Source of the DNA: Candidatus Fermentibacteraceae bacterium
GTDB lineage: Bacteria; Fermentibacterota; Fermentibacteria; Fermentibacterales; JCC-6
Assembly: GCA_021162285.1 (NCBI GenBank)
Contig: JAGGYZ010000044.1
Location: forward strand, 1 to 31,212
Direction of reading: 5' to 3'
DNA: 31,212 nt
Below the pieces are notes generated by a model. It worked only from the letters and a program-made list of their open reading frames with translations. It was not told the DNA's origin and did no database searches. A program made the position numbers and the translations under genes. This document shows positions 25,203 through 31,212 of this stretch, piece after piece. Numbering within the stretch: the stretch's first letter is position 1; each line of letters starts with the position of its first letter.

Positions 25203-25559
25203 TTACTCGACCTTGTAGCTTCCCGGCCAGGAACCATAATCCATACTGATAACACCATTACGATCGGAACCTGTGTAACCATCTTCGCCAGGAAGGATTG
25301 TTACCGTAACAACACCATCTTCTCCGTCTTCAAGAACCCCTGCGTGCACCGCTGCAGCAGCAAGAGAAGAATCATCTGTATACACATCTGTGCCCCATAT
25401 GCCCAGATCGGCATCCCCTGTAACCTGAAAACGGAATGTCTCGCCTGCATTGTCGCGGTATTCTGTGAGATTACCGGGATCCGGGAGAGCAGGAGCACTA
25501 CCGCAACCTGCAACGAGCAAAGCAATAACTGAAAAAATCAGAATTGAATACCTGGTCAT
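25203..25559 (-). CDS. LCCL-domain lipoprotein, 118 residues
   Basis: A signal MTRYSILIFSVIALLVAGC ends in lipobox VAGC and is followed by a short Pro-rich tether. The remaining ~85 residues match the LCCL module known from animal secreted proteins and some bacteria: GIWGTDVYTDDSSLAAAAVH then AGVL, EDGVVTVTILPGEDGYTGS, RNGVISMDYGSWPGSY. The core Y-T-D-D-S and A-A-V-H-A-G positions are kept, but the Cys that usually follows DSS is Ala, so the usual disulfides are absent. Start is ATG at 25559 with an AGGAGG ribosome-binding site; a longer in-frame extension upstream has no signal peptide. It is probably a periplasmic or surface binding module of unknown ligand. Confidence 0.83.
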   Translation of the reverse strand: MTRYSILIFSVIALLVAGCGSAPALPDPGNLTEYRDNAGETFRFQVTGDADLGIWGTDVYTDDSSLAAAAVHAGVLEDGEDGVVTVTILPGEDGYTGSDRNGVISMDYGSWPGSYKVE

Positions 25560-25718
25560 TTTTCCTCCTGTTTCAAACAAAGCCGTTTCCGGCATCTTAC
25601 AAATCAGCACCTCTTCAGAACAATAGCGGCACTCATGATCAGGGTCAATCATTCTACTGCTCAGCACAAGAGGATATCAGAAACACAGTTTTACAAAAGC
25701 ACATGCACCAGCAGCTGG

Positions 25719-26525
25719 TTACAAAGCGTTCCAGAGTATGGTGAAGCCCAGATCGCCCTTGCTCTGGCAGCACAGGTCATTCGCCAGCACTGTAACACCG
25801 TACCTGGCACCGTCCGGCTTAACAACGATAAGGTTGATAGCTCTTGTTTTGTCTCTTCCGCTTACCCACCCGTAAACCACATTGGATGAACCCAGTGCAG
25901 CTTCAAGGTCTGCGGAAAGCGGCGGATTAAGTGTCATTCTTCTTACAGCTGTTATATCGAGGTTGTCTGAAACCAATTCAATAAAGTCAAGGCAGTCATT
26001 CACCGTGGTAAAATTAGGAGAGAACTCAGGGGCTCCTTCCCAGTTCCTTGTAACACCATCGAATTCTGTAGACGGAAAATTTTCTGAAAGCCAGGACTGC
26101 AGAGGCGGGAAATCATCGGAATGATACACAGAAGCCATAAGTTTCTCACGATTACCCTGCTGCCCTTCATGAATCATCATCCAGAGCTGCATATCTCTGG
26201 CAACAAGGCTGTCGAGCCTGAATTCTCCTGAGTTGTGTCTGGTAACACTGAAAGCAGCTTCGACAATATCCGGTGTATCAATGTAAAAACGCCTGCCTGC
26301 ATTTCTTGTAAGACGTTCTCCCGAATTAAGATCTACAACACCCAGGCCAAACACTGCACCTGGAAGATCAAGAACATTGTCCATTACTGTACCTAGACCG
26401 GAAGGAAGACCCGCCTGGGTTTCTGTAACAACTGTGTCCGGATTAAGAAGCATGGGAGGAAGACCTCCGGTCTTCATGGCGGCTCCGGGAGCCGACAGAA
26501 TGATACTCATTAAAAAAGCGATCAT
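25719..26525 (-). CDS. Class A beta-lactamase / serine hydrolase-like protein, probably inactive
   Basis: The 268-residue protein has a signal sequence (MIAFLMSIILSAPGAA). The beta-lactamase-like layout is visible: strand pair VFGLGVVDLNSGERLTRNAG then FYIDTPDIVEAAF, where active enzymes have the nucleophile in S-x-x-K. A helical domain with HSDDFPPL follows, and late strands VVYGWVSGRDKTRAINLIVV and GARYGVTVLAND are in place of KTG. The catalytic Ser and Lys are missing (TPDIV), so hydrolysis is unlikely; a binding or structural role fits better. ATG at 26525 follows AGGAGGAGG. The gene lies just 24 bases after the terminator of the upstream gene, so it may depend on read-through. The family call is based on fold pattern only. 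Confidence 0.66.
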   Translation of the reverse strand: MIAFLMSIILSAPGAAMKTGGLPPMLLNPDTVVTETQAGLPSGLGTVMDNVLDLPGAVFGLGVVDLNSGERLTRNAGRRFYIDTPDIVEAAFSVTRHNSGEFRLDSLVARDMQLWMMIHEGQQGNREKLMASVYHSDDFPPLQSWLSENFPSTEFDGVTRNWEGAPEFSPNFTTVNDCLDFIELVSDNLDITAVRRMTLNPPLSADLEAALGSSNVVYGWVSGRDKTRAINLIVVKPDGARYGVTVLANDLCCQSKGDLGFTILWNAL

Positions 26526-26548
26526 GTTCTCCTCCTCCTGAATTATTG

Positions 26549-26577
26549 AAAAAAGGGGAGGAGGGCTGCCCCTCCCC
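26549..26577 (-). terminator. Rho-independent terminator of the FnIII lipoprotein gene
   Basis: On the minus strand, GGGGAGG (26577-26571) pairs with CCTCCCC (26561-26555), followed directly by TTTTTT (26554-26549). A run of nine C residues (G on the transcribed strand) borders the stem. It lies 20 bases after the stop at 26598 and only 24 bases before the next start at 26525, so it may act as a partial terminator. Confidence 0.82.
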
Positions 26578-26597
26578 CCCCCTGAAACAAGCGTGCT

Positions 26598-27425
26598 CTA
26601 GTTTGCGTTGCTTGTAAAGACTGTAAGGTAACCTGCACCCTGCTGACCAACCTGGATCTCGTATGAGAAGGTAAGTTCAGTTCCGTGCTCTGTACTGCTG
26701 CCTGCAATTGAAAGGCCGTACATCTTGGCATAACCGTTGATGGTGGAGCCATCGGTCAGACCAACAAATACCACACTGTCACCGGTGTAAAGCGGGTAAC
26801 TGGTGTTGTACCATGTTCCGGCAGGATCACAGTATCCGTTACCAAGAGGAACCTGGAAGTAACTCTGTCTTCCATTGCCGAATGTGCCTTTGTTGCCGCT
26901 GTAGAGAGAAATGTTCGTGTCTCCCTTGAAATCGTCATCGTAAGCGTAGATATCCTGTACAAAGCCCGGCTGGGAGGCCATACCGGGTGTACCTTCTGTA
27001 GCACCAAAAATGAACCCGCTGGGCATATCTGCAGGAGCCCAGTTGTCTACGATTGTGTAAGAAGCGTTGATAACAGTAGGCATGGTAGAAACTTCATTAG
27101 AGTAATTCTCGGAGAAGTTTGTGTCCTTGTATGCTCTTACAGAGTAGGTACCTGCGTTTGTTGCTGTATCGGTGAATGTTGTTGTTGCGGAATCTCCCAC
27201 TTTCGACCAGTCACCGGTTCCATCTGTTTTGAAGTAAACTTCATAGCCGTCGATATCATCAGTAACAGCAGACCATACAAGAACGATGGTTCTTCCGGCA
27301 CTGGTTGCGTCAAGCTGAAGCTGCTGAACTGTTGTAAGTGTTCCACCAGGCTCAGTTGTATCACCGGCACAACCGGCAAGTGCAGCAACAAGCACTGCCA
27401 TAAAAATCAAACTAAGTTTCCTCAT
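26598..27425 (-). CDS. Lipoprotein with a fibronectin type III domain
   Basis: The protein is 275 residues. The signal MRKLSLIFMAVLVAALAGC ends in lipobox LAGC. Residues about 30-115 form an FnIII module (TIVLVWSAVTDDIDGYEVYF, AGTYSVRAYKDTNFSENYSN), with the typical W in strand B and Y in strand F. The C-terminal 160 residues are Gly/Tyr/Asn-rich and beta-type (DDDFKGDTNISLYSGNKGTF, ELTFSYEIQVGQQG); I do not recognise this domain. ATG at 27425 follows GAGGA; a TTG one codon earlier is an alternative. It has its own promoter and terminator. Likely location is the periplasm or cell surface. Confidence 0.82.
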   Translation of the reverse strand: MRKLSLIFMAVLVAALAGCAGDTTEPGGTLTTVQQLQLDATSAGRTIVLVWSAVTDDIDGYEVYFKTDGTGDWSKVGDSATTTFTDTATNAGTYSVRAYKDTNFSENYSNEVSTMPTVINASYTIVDNWAPADMPSGFIFGATEGTPGMASQPGFVQDIYAYDDDFKGDTNISLYSGNKGTFGNGRQSYFQVPLGNGYCDPAGTWYNTSYPLYTGDSVVFVGLTDGSTINGYAKMYGLSIAGSSTEHGTELTFSYEIQVGQQGAGYLTVFTSNAN

Positions 27426-27479
27426 CAATCTTCCTCACTTTCGTTTCTGTTTACGAAGAGTCACGCCCTTCGACTAGGG

Positions 27480-27508
27480 AAAATACCTACAACGCCAAAT
27501 GGTGTCAA
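27480..27508 (-). promoter_or_regulatory. Sigma-70-type promoter of the FnIII lipoprotein gene
   Basis: On the minus strand, a perfect TTGACA (27508-27503) is followed after 17 bases by TATTTT (27485-27480) and then CCC. The predicted start is near 27473, about 48 bases before the ATG. The -10 and its CCC flank are identical to those of argF. Confidence 0.57.
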
Positions 27509-27524
27509 ACCCCGTACAACTAAC

Positions 27525-29903
27525 TTACTCCTCATCCTGGGAGATTATTCCGTCAAGAGCTTTCCATGCGGCGGACCTCACAGCAAGCGAAGAGTCTGTC
27601 AGCATAGACCGAAGTATTTCTTCTGAAAGCTCTCCGAATTCTCCCAGAGAAACAGCAGTCTGCCTTCTCACTCTCTCCACTTCAGAACAGGAAAAAGGTA
27701 CGATCAACTGCAGTGATTCAGAGTTACCGATGTCGCCCAGCGTTCTTATCAGTGTTGTCAGTATCCCTGTGGAGAGGGAATCGCTAAGCATTTCTTCAAG
27801 CTGTGAACGGGCTTCCTCGCCGGCGGTTTCTCCAAGCCACTGAATTACATTGCCCAGTTCCCTCTTTTCAAGATCGGTATCAAGAACTGCCAGCAGCTGT
27901 TCCACCGCGTAGTCTTTGTTTTCCAGAAAGACCGTTTTTACTGCCCGGTGCTCAAGACCGTCCCAGGAGTCAAGGTGTTCCTGCAGGATGTAGTCAACCG
28001 TCTCTCTTCCTCTTGAGGCCAGCTCTTCTCTGTGGGCAAGCACCCTGGCCCTGTTACCGGAAACCCCCCATTCTGAAGCAACGGTGAAAAGTGAGTCCAT
28101 ATCCAGTTCAGCAGGGTTGCCTGTCTCTTGTATTTCATCTTCAGGAACTTCGGTAACACCGGGGAGATCAAGCCCGGCGGAGTACTCTCTTTCCCAGTGC
28201 GTAGAGTCCGCTCCCTCTCCCATGTAAAAGTCGTTGTCTGCAAGGTCGATGAACAGGCCGGAACCGGATGAACCCCTTGCCCAGTTTGCCTGTCCCTGAC
28301 CCATGTTCCGCACTGCATACACATCGGAACCGGAAATGTCCATAAACACTGCGGCGGAATTGGTTAACGCCAGCCCCTGACCGCCGTCTGTTGCGTAGTA
28401 GTCATCACCTTCCATGTCCAGAAGAAAACCGGTGGAGAGGTCGTGGGCGCTGCCCTGAGACGGTCCGTTCCGGCTCACATACTGGTCATCGCCCTCCATA
28501 TCCACAAGAATTCCCGAGGCAAGATGAATACCTGAGCCCTGGCTGTACTGTGCTGATGAGTAGATATCCTGCCCGCCTTCATCAACAAGAACACCCAGTG
28601 AATAGTAGTAGGCGCAGCCCTGGCCAAACACTTCCGCTCTGTATGTGTCATTCCCCTCGCCCAGGTCACAAAGTGTTCCGATGCCTCCAGCACAGAAAGG
28701 GCGAAGGCCCAGTCCAAACCCCTGTGACATTGCAATGTTGTCCTGTGGCAGAAGAGGCTCGTGGGGGTATGTAAATCCCGCCAGATAGCTGTCATTTCCC
28801 ATACAGTCCACAAGGCTGGCCGTACCGCCCGGTCCGCCGAACCCCTGACCGTAGGCGCTGACTTTCCTGTAATCATCACCTCCACCATCAAGAAGCAGAG
28901 CATGGCCCATAGTGGCCGCCCCCTGAGAATGAACATCGGCGGTAAAGTAATCATTCCCCTCAAGATCAGCGAAAAGAGCCCCCCCCATAACTGCCGATCC
29001 CTGGCTCATGGAGCTGCCTCTGTAAACATCATCTCCACAGATATCCACAAGAGCGCCATAGCCCATGAAGCCCGAACCCTGGGAAACAGGTACATGGGAT
29101 ATGTATGTGTCATTACCGGATATATCAGCTATCAGTGCTACAGAGTTTCCCAGAATACCGGTAGCGTCTGCTCCGGTGAGGTAAAGATCATCTCCCCCGA
29201 CATCAACAATAAGATCGTAGACAGCACCATCTGTATAGACATTTCTCCCTGTGCCGCCTATAACCCAGGTAAACCCGGAGTCGATGGAGTAATCAATCAC
29301 CGTGCCCTCAACTCCCGGAGCATTTTCGCAACCAGGTATCTGCCTCAGCTCCAAACCCTTAACAAGCCCGATGATCAGTTCAGGAGAAGGGTTGCACACG
29401 TCCGGCCAGCGGGTAAGCAGTTCTGTAAATTCATCCAGATCGAGATCAAGAGAGTCTTCTTCCATGGGAACACAAAGCCCTCTTGAGGTAAAAAGCAGCC
29501 CCCACTCGCCAGGGGTTCCAACAGAATCATCGTGGGCCCACATTCCACCGCAGAGCAGCGCAAGGGAATCAGCACAGCTTAAAGTATCCAGAACCATATC
29601 GAATGATAGCTTGGTCTGCTGAAGAACGGCTATAAGCGAATCCACTCCACCGTCAATGGGTTCAATCCCGGAAAGATCAACGGCACTCGTATAAACCGAA
29701 TCAGCTACATCCGGCAAAACCCATACATCCTGTATACACCTTACCACTGTACTGTCTGCAAGCTTTACGCCTGATGCCCAGTTCCTGTCGAAATTCATGC
29801 CTTCAACTGTCATACCTGCCGAATCCAGAGCAGCTGCTGCTGCATCCATGGCAGGAGACGGGACAAGGGAAATAAGCAGGAAATGTACAAATACGGTTAA
29901 CAC
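27525..29903 (-). CDS. Secreted protein with ~12 D-x-x-G-[DN]-D-x-Y repeats and C-terminal HEAT repeats
   Basis: The protein is 792 residues from GTG at 29903, which follows GGAGG at 4 bases; a TTG at 29918 lies upstream of that site. A signal peptide (LTVFVHFLLISLVPSPA) leads into a ~210-residue unassigned domain. Residues about 233-561 are about 12 tandem repeats of 26-28 residues. Each has a hydrophobic strand, then D-x-x-G-[DN]-D-x-Y, then QG-x-[GA], for example GALVDICGDDVYRGSSMSQG and GILVDMEGDDQYVSRNGPSQ. The rest (about 600-790) is HEAT/PBS-lyase-like (GILTTLIRTLGDIGNSESLQ). The regular acidic ladder suggests a calcium-binding beta-solenoid. I know no named family with this combination. 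Confidence 0.88.
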   Translation of the reverse strand: MLTVFVHFLLISLVPSPAMDAAAAALDSAGMTVEGMNFDRNWASGVKLADSTVVRCIQDVWVLPDVADSVYTSAVDLSGIEPIDGGVDSLIAVLQQTKLSFDMVLDTLSCADSLALLCGGMWAHDDSVGTPGEWGLLFTSRGLCVPMEEDSLDLDLDEFTELLTRWPDVCNPSPELIIGLVKGLELRQIPGCENAPGVEGTVIDYSIDSGFTWVIGGTGRNVYTDGAVYDLIVDVGGDDLYLTGADATGILGNSVALIADISGNDTYISHVPVSQGSGFMGYGALVDICGDDVYRGSSMSQGSAVMGGALFADLEGNDYFTADVHSQGAATMGHALLLDGGGDDYRKVSAYGQGFGGPGGTASLVDCMGNDSYLAGFTYPHEPLLPQDNIAMSQGFGLGLRPFCAGGIGTLCDLGEGNDTYRAEVFGQGCAYYYSLGVLVDEGGQDIYSSAQYSQGSGIHLASGILVDMEGDDQYVSRNGPSQGSAHDLSTGFLLDMEGDDYYATDGGQGLALTNSAAVFMDISGSDVYAVRNMGQGQANWARGSSGSGLFIDLADNDFYMGEGADSTHWEREYSAGLDLPGVTEVPEDEIQETGNPAELDMDSLFTVASEWGVSGNRARVLAHREELASRGRETVDYILQEHLDSWDGLEHRAVKTVFLENKDYAVEQLLAVLDTDLEKRELGNVIQWLGETAGEEARSQLEEMLSDSLSTGILTTLIRTLGDIGNSESLQLIVPFSCSEVERVRRQTAVSLGEFGELSEEILRSMLTDSSLAVRSAAWKALDGIISQDEE

Positions 29904-29981
29904 AATGCCTCCAAACAAAGCCAGCAGGCAGCTATCAGTTTTAATTCTGCTACAAAATCTGAATGCGATTCAACATATTCA

Positions 29982-30221
29982 TCACATCTTCCCGAAGGAA
30001 ATATAGTGTCTGAGTGTCATTTTCCAATTGGGTTCACTGTCTACCACAACAGAAAAACCGAATTCACCTAACTGTTCCATACAGTCTGGAGTACCATGAC
30101 AATCCATTAGAGCCGATTCAGGACCAGAAAGAAGTAACAGGCATGAAAATTCCCTGCATTTTGATGGATGATGGCAGGGAAAACCTTTCGCAATCCAATG
30201 TTGATTGTGTTCTTCTGCGAA
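29982..30221 (-). pseudogene. Possible relic of a small Cys-rich protein gene
   Basis: A 79-codon open stretch has no start codon at its upstream end; its first ATG is at 30107 (41 codons, without a clear ribosome-binding site). The translation is not random-looking: CREFSCLLLLSGPESALMDC, then HGTPDCMEQLGEFGFSVVVD and a tail ending SFGKM. It could be the decayed 3' part of a gene or an unrelated open frame. I do not recognise it. Confidence 0.22.
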
Positions 30222-30244
30222 TTATTGGAGACCAAACAGGAAGT

Positions 30245-30308
30245 CGACCATCATTCTCTTAACTCCCTTTGCTGAAGAAACAAACCTGGAGCAAGAAAAT
30301 GATGGTCG
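30245..30308 (-). repeat. 16-base inverted repeat just after the Omp28-like gene
   Basis: CGACCATCATTCTCTT (30245-30260) faces AAGAAAATGATGGTCG (30293-30308) across a 32-base loop, with one C/A mismatch. In minus-strand RNA the mismatch becomes a U-G wobble, so the stem is complete in the transcript of the gene that ends at 30319. There is no U-tract. It may be a 3'-end stabilising or terminating hairpin, or the ends of a small lost element. Confidence 0.55.
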
Positions 30309-30318
30309 CATTTCACAT

Positions 30319-31212
30319 CTATCTTGTGACTATTGCCCGGGTTGTTACCACCTTACCACCAGATTCAAGCCTGACGATATAAAGCCCGGGTTCATCCAGC
30401 TGGAAACTATTGTAATCAGATGCGCTGCGGGATGTTATCAATCTTCCTACAGTGTCATAAACCGATATAATTCCACCACCATCTCCGGACATCACGGCAG
30501 ATACCTGTATGCCTCCAACAGATGGATTAGAATGAAGTATCAATTCAGGAAGATCTGAAACAAAACCATCGGGATTATTTATACCCGTTTCCAGGTCCAT
30601 GAATTTAGCCCAGCTGGCGTTTATTACTTCCTTGTTTGCTGAAGAATACTCCTGGACAAATGTGGCAAGATAGAGGTTGTCGCTTACCCAGCTTGATATG
30701 TCGTAATCTGCTTCAAAAAAGAGAGTATCAGGATAGGGTGATTCAAACTCTACAAGTACCCCCGCTGAACCAAATAGATTGTATCGGAAGGCCTGATCAA
30801 AATATGAACCTGACCAGTGTCCTGCTCCCGGAATGTCATCTTCAACTACGGTAGCAAAGAGACGGGTCATTACAGTTGTCCCTATTTCGGCCTCGGCAAT
30901 CAGCCTGACGCTGATGCTCCCTGTCTCATTGTCACCATTTCTGGCTACAGAAATAGCCAGATCCGTTGGCTGGTTAATTCTGTTGGAGTATGCTCCCTCA
31001 AGTTGCGAAGCAGATGGAGAAAGAATCCCGTCTATTTCATTGTGGGGAACTCCTGTTACATTATAAAAACCTTTGCGCACATTCTGCTGTGACGGGTTCG
31101 CATTATAGATCGGGTCACTCCCCGGCCAGCTTACATGTACGCGTATAACCGCCAGACCATTTCCAACATGATTATTGACAAACGCGTTTACCGAAGGCTC
31201 CGCACCCCAGCA
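30319..31212 (-). CDS. Omp28/thioredoxin-like secreted protein with C-terminal sorting domain, 5' end missing
   Basis: The gene runs off the right edge; 297 codons are visible. The first residues CWGAEPSVNAF, then VIRVHVSWPGSDPIYNANPS and VTGVPHNEIDG match Omp28-type thioredoxin-fold proteins. In these the CxxC active site lies just before this point and GVP supplies the cis-Pro. A middle beta domain follows (SISVRLIAEAEIGTTVMTRL). The last ~75 residues are a type IX secretion-type sorting domain (LHSNPSVGGIQV, ISVYDTVGRLI, LDEPGLYIVRLESGGKVVTT). The protein is therefore probably exported through the outer membrane and anchored or released. Whether the active-site cysteines are complete cannot be seen. 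Confidence 0.85.
   Translation of the reverse strand, partial: CWGAEPSVNAFVNNHVGNGLAVIRVHVSWPGSDPIYNANPSQQNVRKGFYNVTGVPHNEIDGILSPSASQLEGAYSNRINQPTDLAISVARNGDNETGSISVRLIAEAEIGTTVMTRLFATVVEDDIPGAGHWSGSYFDQAFRYNLFGSAGVLVEFESPYPDTLFFEADYDISSWVSDNLYLATFVQEYSSANKEVINASWAKFMDLETGINNPDGFVSDLPELILHSNPSVGGIQVSAVMSGDGGGIISVYDTVGRLITSRSASDYNSFQLDEPGLYIVRLESGGKVVTTRAIVTR

Larger units (their letters stand above)
29904..30318. other. 415-base gap between the repeat-protein gene and the Omp28-like gene
   Basis: No convincing gene is present. The stretch holds an open frame on the minus strand that may be a relic (29982-30221), an imperfect 16-base inverted repeat (30245-30308), and, at best, a weak promoter for the repeat-protein gene (TTGAAT then CAGAAT, 18 bases apart, minus strand). 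The base composition is more A/T-rich than the flanking genes. Confidence 0.5.

Noticed and set aside
25707..25719. Palindrome ACCAGC-A-GCTGGT at the stop of the beta-lactamase-like gene
   Set aside because: The 1-base centre cannot form a normal terminator loop and no U-tract follows; it overlaps the stop codon and may be chance.
26574..26582. Run of nine C residues as a phase-variation tract
   Set aside because: It lies between genes beside a terminator stem and is not in a reading frame or between promoter elements.
30014..30262. An 82-codon plus-strand open frame in the gap
   Set aside because: It has no ribosome-binding site and no recognisable domain, and it lies across the relic and inverted-repeat region.
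1..31212. CRISPR arrays, insertion sequences, tRNA or rRNA genes
   Set aside because: I saw no regularly spaced direct repeats, transposase motifs, or tRNA/rRNA-like sequences on either strand.

Overview
The window looks like a chromosomal segment from an uncultured bacterium of the FCB (Fibrobacteres-Chlorobi-Bacteroidetes) side of the tree, possibly a Fermentibacterota/Eisenbacteria-type lineage. The reasons are a type IX secretion-like C-terminal sorting domain on the last gene, many secreted or lipidated beta-rich proteins, abundant TTG/GTG starts and a mid-range GC content. The phylum is an inference; the window contains no rRNA or tRNA. Gene density is high and neighbouring genes often overlap by 1-17 bases. 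I see no insertion sequence, prophage or CRISPR array.

Layout, left to right. (1) 1-1159: the 5' end of a biotin-dependent carboxyltransferase subunit gene (minus strand), divergent from a TPR-like protein gene. (2) 1162-4854 (minus): the chaperone operon dnaK-grpE-dnaJ, followed by a 59-residue two-helix membrane protein gene that starts with TTG. (3) 5113-7965 (plus): uvrA with a recognisable promoter. (4) 7949-16853 (minus): eight tightly packed or overlapping genes that read as one transcription unit. In transcription order they are an M23 peptidase lipoprotein, a GT2 glycosyltransferase, a NodU/CmcH-type carbamoyltransferase, a sigma-54 enhancer-binding protein with a degenerate receiver, HflK, HflC, an RmlD-like reductase and a PD40 beta-propeller lipoprotein. 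(5) 16907-20239 (plus), divergent from that unit: a canonical NtrC-type response regulator and a receiver-GAF-GAF-HD-GYP response regulator. (6) 20306-24069 (plus): enolase, an FtsB/DivIC-like protein, a polytopic GT-C-like membrane protein, and rsgA, which appears to start at an AUU codon. (7) 24125-25066 (minus): ornithine carbamoyltransferase with its own promoter and a downstream hairpin. (8) 25203-31212 (minus): exported proteins. These are an LCCL-domain lipoprotein, an apparently inactive class A beta-lactamase-like protein, an FnIII lipoprotein, a 792-residue secreted protein with about 12 D-x-x-G-[DN]-D-x-Y repeats plus HEAT repeats, and a partial Omp28/thioredoxin-like protein with a C-terminal sorting domain.

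How the parts may work together. The dnaK cluster and uvrA are housekeeping stress and repair genes. The eight-gene unit joins envelope remodelling (M23), sugar or polymer modification (GT2, carbamoyltransferase, RmlD-like reductase), membrane quality control (HflK/HflC) and a regulator that probably does not take a phosphate. It faces a pair of normal two-component output proteins across a 53-base gap whose putative promoters overlap head-on. This is the strongest candidate in the window for a little-described functional unit. The repeat protein at 27525-29903 is the strongest candidate for an undescribed protein architecture.
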